Below, in pieces: positions 12,805 through 16,690 of a stretch of 16,690 nucleotides of DNA. This DNA is from Candidatus Nitrosopumilus sp. (GTDB lineage Archaea; Thermoproteota; Nitrososphaeria; Nitrososphaerales; Nitrosopumilaceae): the NCBI GenBank assembly GCA_030637455.1, contig DAOWGL010000120.1:1-16690 (forward strand), given 5' to 3'. Numbering within the stretch: position 1 is the stretch's first letter; every line of letters begins with the position of its first letter. Both the position numbers and the translations under genes were made by a program. A model generated the notes under the pieces. It had not been told where the DNA came from. It made no database searches and saw only the letters and a program-made list of their open reading frames with translations.

Positions 12805-14070
12805 CTAGATCTCTTTCTGATTTCCCATGTAACTCTGTAAAACACTAGGAATTCTAATGTGGCCATCTTTGGTTTGGAAATTCTCCATTATCGATACCAT
12901 AACCCTGGTTGTGGCTATCAAAGTACTGTTTAGGGTGTGTAAGTATTGTGTATCTTCATTTGTTTTATCTCTAAATCTAATTTTCAATCTTCTTGCTTGA
13001 TAATCTAAACAATTTGAACACGAAACAATTTCTCTGTATGCGTTTTGTCCTGCCATCCAAGCTTCAATATCATATGTCTTTGCAGAAACCTTTCCCATAT
13101 CTCCAGATGATAGTAACATTACTCTGTGAGGAATTTCCAAGTTTTGATAAAATTCTTCAGCTACTGCTAACATTTTTTCATGCTCTTTCCATGAATCTTC
13201 AGGTCTTGAAAATACGAATTGTTCAATTTTATCAAACTGATGAACTCTGAAAATTCCTTTCTGATCTCTTCCATGAGCTCCTGCCTCTTTTCTAAAACAT
13301 GGGCTAACCCCTGCATATCTTAATGGTAATTCTTTACCTTCCAGGATTTCTTTTGCTCTCATTGCTGCCATGGCATGTTCGGATGTTCCTATCATGTATA
13401 GATCTTAATCTTCAATTTTGTAGATTACTTATTGAAAATGATCATCAAGTACAGCTCCCTCCATTGATTCTCGATTAATCATGTATGGGGGTTGAACAAG
13501 TGAATATTCTTTTTTTGCCAGAAAATCCAATCCATAGTGGATTAATGATTGATTCAATCTAACAAGATCATTTTTCAAATAATAAAATCTAGCTCCTGCC
13601 ACTTTAGCAGCTCTTTCTAGGTCTACCAAATCTAAATTCTCAGAGATATCAATGTGGTCATTTATTTTAAAATCAAAACTCGGAATTTCTCCCCATTTTT
13701 TGATTTCTTTATTTGCATTCTCATCTACTCCGATAGGAACTGATTCATGAACAAGGTTTGGAATGGTTAATGCTAATTTAGAATATGTATTTTCAACTGA
13801 TTCTTGTTCAGATTCTAGTTTTGATAGTTCAGCTGAAACTTCTTTCATTTCTGACAAAATTGAAGACGCATCTTCTCCTGCTTTCTTTTTTTGAGAAATT
13901 TCTAAAGCGACTTGATTTTTCTTTTTTCTTAATTCATCTGTTTTAAGAATAAATTCACGTCTTTTTTGATCAGACTCAATCAATGTGTCCAAATCAAAAT
14001 CAACAGCTCTTGCTTTGAGCATATCTCGAATTACTTGCGGTTTCTCTTTGATTAGTTTAGGATCTAACAC
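12805..14070 (-). pseudogene. serS: Seryl-tRNA synthetase interrupted by two in-frame TAA stops
   Basis: Charges tRNA-Ser with serine (class II). Reading from GTG 14070: an N-terminal coiled-coil tRNA-binding arm (about residues 30-110), the linker IPNLVHESVPIG, and motif 1 region LVQPPYMINRESMEG. The frame then meets TAA at 13429-13431 and TAA at 13405-13407. Between and after them the same frame still reads VIYKIED and DLYMIGTSEHAMAAM, the expected SerRS sequence with the TSE serine-binding loop. Downstream, motif 2 (FRKEAGAHGRD...FRVHQFDKIEQF) and motif 3 (HTLNSTLIATTRVMVSIMEN) are intact, ending with TAG at 12805-12807. The two intact pieces are 13429-14070 (213 aa) and 12805-13395 (196 aa). 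Nothing else looks decayed, so this is recent loss, a sequence error or recoding. The GTG overlaps the Pcc1 stop by one base. SerRS identity is near certain; the pseudogene status is not. Confidence 0.85.
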
Positions 14071-14312
14071 TATTCAATCACCTTTAGAGCAACTTGGATA
14101 TGTTCCATGACTTCATCAACTGTACTTGTAAGCTGTTTCATATTCTTTTTACTTTCAAAATTAAAAACAAGTTTGTTATCAATATTTTCAACATAAAGAC
14201 TCAATCCTTCTGGAAAATCTACATTGTCTGGTTCTAAGGCTTTTTTCACGGTTTCGGCTTTTTCTTTTGATATGTTATTGAGAATTACCTGAACTTGACA
14301 CGTTAACGACAT
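14070..14312 (-). CDS. pcc1: KEOPS complex subunit Pcc1
   Basis: 80 residues, the size of archaeal Pcc1. The segment KALEPDNVDFPEGLSLYVEN carries the family's L-x-PDN signature, and TSTVDEVMEHIQVALKVIE is the closing dimer helix. Pcc1 dimerises and bridges the KEOPS complex (Kae1, Bud32, Cgi121), which makes the t6A37 modification on ANN-decoding tRNAs. The ATG at 14312 lies inside the end of the RecJ-like gene (38-nt overlap), and the TAG shares one base with the serS GTG, so the three genes form a tightly coupled unit. Neighbourhood with uS15, RecJ-like and eS1 genes is a common archaeal arrangement and supports the call for such a short protein. Confidence 0.85.
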   Translation of the reverse strand: MSLTCQVQVILNNISKEKAETVKKALEPDNVDFPEGLSLYVENIDNKLVFNFESKKNMKQLTSTVDEVMEHIQVALKVIE

Positions 14313-15696
14313 TTACTTCTAAATAGTTGAGAAATTCATCCAATTTGTCTTTAGTTATTTTAGCTCCTGCAGCGGCATTATGACCCCCTCCAATACCGTC
14401 GAATTTTTCAGCTCCATTTCTCATTATTTCACTGAGATTGATATCTGATGTACATCCAAAAGATTTCCTTGATGAGAACTTTATTGTATTCTCTTCTGCC
14501 TTGGTTCTCAATATCACAATTTTTCCAGAATTTTTTGGTGATCCTGCAATTAATGATGAAATAGTTCCTGTCATTGTTTCTGGAACTATGTCTTCACCAT
14601 TTACCATTACACATGTCTCACTTTCTGAAATTCTCCATCTTTCATTTGATAAAATATTCATGTATTCTCTAATCATTTTCCTATAATCTGTTAGAATGGT
14701 TTCAGCTTCTCGTAGAATTTTGTTTCTGTCTCCCATACATACTGCCATTCCAACCCCTGAACGATTAATTCTGCCACAAGAGTTTAACATAGTTGAAAAT
14801 TCTCTTCCGTCTCTTAGGAAACTTCTACTGTCTTCTCTTGGAAATGTATAGGTGTACCCAATTAATTCTGACATTAGTTCAGTAGCATTTTTTCCAGAGG
14901 CAAATTTTGTAATTGATTCAATAACTTGTCTTTTTTCCTCTTCATTTAGATCGGCTGGCACTCTCCATCTACTTTCTTCCTTGAGATTGACCCCTGATGA
15001 TTTTAGTAGTGAAAAACATGCTTCTCTGTTCCACGTTAATCCTTCAATAAATGGTTGAGATGTAAATGCCAGGGCATCTGCGAGAGGCCTTGTCTCTCTT
15101 CCAACTAACAATAAGTCTAAATCAATATCTACTAAACCCAGTTCTTTGGCGGTATTTGCAATCTCGAAATTTTTACCTGTAAATGATTTTCTTTCTCCTT
15201 GGTCTTGTCTATCTCCCAAAGCAGAAACAATAGCTAATGCAGACAAATCTGAATTTCTTTCATCTAATGCTTCTGAGGCTAGATATGCCATTCCTCCAGC
15301 ACAAATGTCAGCTCCTCCATCAATCCCATACTTCCAAGAATTTATGACATTTTGATTATCTAATTCTTCATCTGGAATTTGATGATGATCTAAAACAACC
15401 CAATTATCTCCTAATGTTTTGTCTAATTCATTTGCAAAACCTCCTCCAAGATCAGTTACTACATGAAAATCCCTAGAATCCGTTTTGAATGACTCTAGAA
15501 CATTTTTGCTAAATTCTTTTGATGTTCTAACTGTACAATTGGCTCCTGCTCTGATCAGAGCTTTTGTAATAATACTGCCAGAAGTAAGTCCGTCACAATC
15601 AATATGTGTTGTAACTGAAATTGATTTTTTTGATTTTATACAATCTATAATTTTATCTTTGAAAAATGAAAGTGATTCATCTAGTGATTTTGTCAT
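14275..15696 (-). CDS. RecJ-like (GAN-type) DHH-DHHA1 phosphoesterase
   Basis: 473 residues. DHH-superfamily motifs are complete: THIDCDG (H31, D33, D35), VVTDLG (D82), LDHHQIP (D103, H104, H105) and SALGDRQD (D162), all Mn/Mg ligands. The C-terminal DHHA1 domain ends with the nucleic-acid-binding loop DGIGGGHNAAAGA (about 433-445). Archaeal RecJ homologues act as single-strand exonucleases; some (GAN) join the replicative CMG complex as Cdc45 counterparts, others process RNA. Because all catalytic ligands remain, an active nuclease is likely. The ATG overlaps the uS15 TAA by one base, and the gene end overlaps pcc1 by 38 nt, so it belongs to the uS15 operon. Confidence 0.9.
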   Translation of the reverse strand: MTKSLDESLSFFKDKIIDCIKSKKSISVTTHIDCDGLTSGSIITKALIRAGANCTVRTSKEFSKNVLESFKTDSRDFHVVTDLGGGFANELDKTLGDNWVVLDHHQIPDEELDNQNVINSWKYGIDGGADICAGGMAYLASEALDERNSDLSALAIVSALGDRQDQGERKSFTGKNFEIANTAKELGLVDIDLDLLLVGRETRPLADALAFTSQPFIEGLTWNREACFSLLKSSGVNLKEESRWRVPADLNEEEKRQVIESITKFASGKNATELMSELIGYTYTFPREDSRSFLRDGREFSTMLNSCGRINRSGVGMAVCMGDRNKILREAETILTDYRKMIREYMNILSNERWRISESETCVMVNGEDIVPETMTGTISSLIAGSPKNSGKIVILRTKAEENTIKFSSRKSFGCTSDINLSEIMRNGAEKFDGIGGGHNAAAGAKITKDKLDEFLNYLEVNVVNVSSSGNSQ

Positions 15697-16157
15697 TACT
15701 CTAGTTGAGCAACCACGGATTTATACTTCCATGTTTTATCAATTCTTCCAATTCTTTTGTAATAGACTGAAAGTCTGTGAACTTTGGCTTCAATTAATTC
15801 CAAAGATCTTACGTTTCTGTTATCTCCTTTGTTTACTTTGAGGTGTTTTTGAAGACCTACTGCTTTTCTAACAATATTTTCAAGATCTTCAGGCATTTCA
15901 GCTTTCAAATCATTTTCCTCTAAAATTTGATCCATACTCTTTTTGGTAATTGGTTTGATTAGAGGAATGGAATGTTGATCTCTTAATTTAATTCCTATTT
16001 GACTAGGAGTCAAACCATCTTTAGAATATTTAATTACTAATTCTTCAATTTCTGCTGGACTTTGTGTAATCCATGAAGGTGCACGTAGTGTAGCTGGTCT
16101 AATGGAGTGTGATTTTCCATGTCTATGTGTGTGCATTCTTCCCATGATTTGGCTCAT
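15696..16157 (-). CDS. rps15: 30S ribosomal protein uS15
   Basis: 153 residues, the archaeal/eukaryotic form (S15P/S13e), which is longer than bacterial S15. Typical N-terminus MGRMHTHRHGKSHSIRP, then APSWITQSPAEIEELVIKYSKDG and SQIGIKLRDQHSIP. The conserved C-terminal 16S-binding helices end in LELIEAKVHRLSVYYKRIG and WKYK. The ATG at 16157 gives four residues before the usual family start (Met5, at 16145). The TATA box at 16178-16186 is centred about 26 nt before 16157, so leaderless initiation there is preferred. It is the first gene of the cluster leading to RecJ-like, Pcc1 and SerRS. Confidence 0.95.
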   Translation of the reverse strand: MSQIMGRMHTHRHGKSHSIRPATLRAPSWITQSPAEIEELVIKYSKDGLTPSQIGIKLRDQHSIPLIKPITKKSMDQILEENDLKAEMPEDLENIVRKAVGLQKHLKVNKGDNRNVRSLELIEAKVHRLSVYYKRIGRIDKTWKYKSVVAQLE

Positions 16158-16177
16158 TATAGAACAGAATTAAACGT

Positions 16178-16186
16178 TACTTATAC
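16178..16186 (-). promoter_or_regulatory. TATA box of the rps15 operon
   Basis: AGTATAAGT on the - strand, about 26 nt before the ATG at 16157; a purine-rich GAGATC lies just upstream, in the BRE position. Confidence 0.5.
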
Positions 16187-16230
16187 TGATCTCGTACATT
16201 ATACCGAAATTTGGTGTTCAGAATAAAAGT

Positions 16231-16257
16231 TAAATAAGTCTCGTCAGAGAAAACGAG
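16231..16257 (+). promoter_or_regulatory. Promoter with inverted repeat ahead of the 110-aa protein
   Basis: A TAAATAA box (16231-16237) predicts transcription start near 16259. Between box and start lies an inverted repeat, CTCGT (16240-16244) and ACGAG (16253-16257), with an 8-nt spacer. That is a position where a regulator could block polymerase. The five-base arms are short, so this is tentative. Confidence 0.35.
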
Positions 16258-16269
16258 CAGGTAAATCGT

Positions 16270-16602
16270 ATGAATACAAAAATACTATTAGCAGCATCCT
16301 TAATCGCTGTATTCACTATAGGACTCTATGCAGAAAGTGCAGTAGCATTTGCACAGTACATGGGTAATGTCGGTAGTGAAGGACAAACCGGATCATACAC
16401 ATTAGAAGAAGCACTTGAGATTCAAACAAGAAGAATCGCAGCAGCAGAAGCTAACCCATCATCTGGCTCAGGAACTCCATACATTAGTGCAGATGGTGTT
16501 GTTGGTGCAGCAGTTATTGCAGGTGCAGTGTTCGGTGGTATTGCAGGAGCTTTCTTTCTTAAAGGAAGATCTGGCAAATACGCAGCAATGGGAAGAGGAT
16601 AA
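16270..16602 (+). CDS. Small exported membrane protein with two hydrophobic segments
   Basis: 110 residues. Residues 1-28 (MNTKILLAASLIAVFTIGL...AESAVAFA) form a signal peptide or N-terminal TM helix. A polar stretch of about 45 residues follows (QYMGNVGSEGQTGSYTLEEA, and a short amphipathic helix LEIQTRRIAAAEA). A Gly/Ala-rich TM helix spans about 76-97 (GVVGAAVIAGAVFGGIAGAFFL), and the tail is basic (KGRSGKYAAMGRG). The middle should lie outside and the basic tail inside. No named family is recognised. Codon use differs from the neighbours by more GCA/GGT codons, which may reflect high expression. A TATA box at 16231-16237 and a T-rich tract after the stop frame it as a single-gene unit. 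Confidence 0.75.
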   Translation: MNTKILLAASLIAVFTIGLYAESAVAFAQYMGNVGSEGQTGSYTLEEALEIQTRRIAAAEANPSSGSGTPYISADGVVGAAVIAGAVFGGIAGAFFLKGRSGKYAAMGRG

Positions 16603-16613
16603 AACAAACCCTC

Positions 16614-16641
16614 ACTTTTCTCTTATTTTATTTTCTGTTCT
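16614..16641 (+). terminator. T-rich terminator of the 110-aa protein gene
   Basis: Repeated T runs beginning shortly after the TAA stop, the usual archaeal termination signal. Confidence 0.4.
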
Positions 16642-16652
16642 TAGTGAATACT

Positions 16653-16673
16653 AGGATGGAGTTTTCCTCCCCT
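16653..16673. other. Bulged hairpin near the window end
   Basis: AGG-AT-GGAG pairs with CTCC-CCT around a TTTTC loop: seven pairs with a 2-nt bulge. It lies downstream of the T-rich tract. Role unknown; it could end a transcript or belong to whatever follows the window. Confidence 0.3.
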
Positions 16674-16690
16674 GATGAATACTGATCTCG

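Noticed and set aside
13396..13431. Intron or inserted element inside serS
   Set aside because: The bases between the two stops still encode conserved SerRS residues in the same frame, so nothing has been inserted.
16671..16685. TGATGA followed by CTGA as a second C/D RNA at the window end
   Set aside because: Only three bases separate the boxes, there is no guide-length spacer, and the order does not fit; the window also ends here.
16679..16690. 12-nt direct repeat ATACTGATCTCG, also at 16183-16194
   Set aside because: Several 12-mers are expected to recur by chance in an AT-rich window of this size. One copy is part of the rps15 promoter and the other is cut by the window edge, so nothing can be concluded.
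1..16690. CRISPR array, insertion sequence, tRNA or rRNA gene
   Set aside because: No spaced direct repeats, transposase, terminal inverted repeats, tRNA T-loop pattern or rRNA signature were seen on either strand.

Overview
The window is AT-rich archaeal DNA and looks like a chromosome segment of an ammonia-oxidising thaumarchaeon (Nitrososphaerota, Nitrosopumilus-like). This assignment rests on archaeal-type information genes (TBP, ribosomal proteins eS1/S3Ae and uS15, KEOPS Pcc1, a RecJ/GAN-like DHH nuclease, a COG1325 exosome-associated protein), a geranylgeranyl reductase for isoprenoid lipids, strong A/T codon preference, and TATA boxes sitting about 26 nt before many start codons (leaderless transcripts). 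The species is inferred; no 16S gene is present.

Left part (1-4056, mostly + strand): the 3' end of a secreted calcium-binding protein with nine TSP3-type repeats; a tRNA-dihydrouridine synthase; a stand-alone Lrp/AsnC RAM domain; a convergent interval with a promoter-like box, a possible frameshifted mini-gene and a perfect hairpin; a divergent PII protein (- strand); a tiny HTH protein; and a membrane-anchored protein with an extracellular beta-sandwich.

Middle (4058-11511, all - strand): a PD-(D/E)XK nuclease-fold protein, a small unknown protein behind the TATA-binding protein gene, an ASCH-domain protein behind a cysteine-synthase/rhodanese fusion, a MoxR/CbbQ-type AAA+ ATPase whose stop codon directly abuts the start of its VWA (CoxE/NorD-like) partner, and a geranylgeranyl reductase.

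Right part (11597-16157, - strand): the archaeal translation/repair cluster uS15 - RecJ-like - Pcc1 - serS - eS1 - COG1325, with overlapping or near-abutting genes. Two points stand out. The seryl-tRNA synthetase gene carries two in-frame TAA stops 24 nt apart, although the codons between and beyond them still spell conserved SerRS sequence. Just behind the COG1325 gene lies an unannotated 70-nt G+C-rich element on the minus strand with all features of a C/D box guide RNA: C, D', C' and D boxes, two kink-turns with compensated stem pairs, a terminal stem, and its own TATA box at the expected distance. Its D' guide matches the 23S rRNA P-loop, so that the D+5 rule would place the methyl group on G2251 (E. 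coli numbering). The window ends with a small two-TM exported protein on the + strand.
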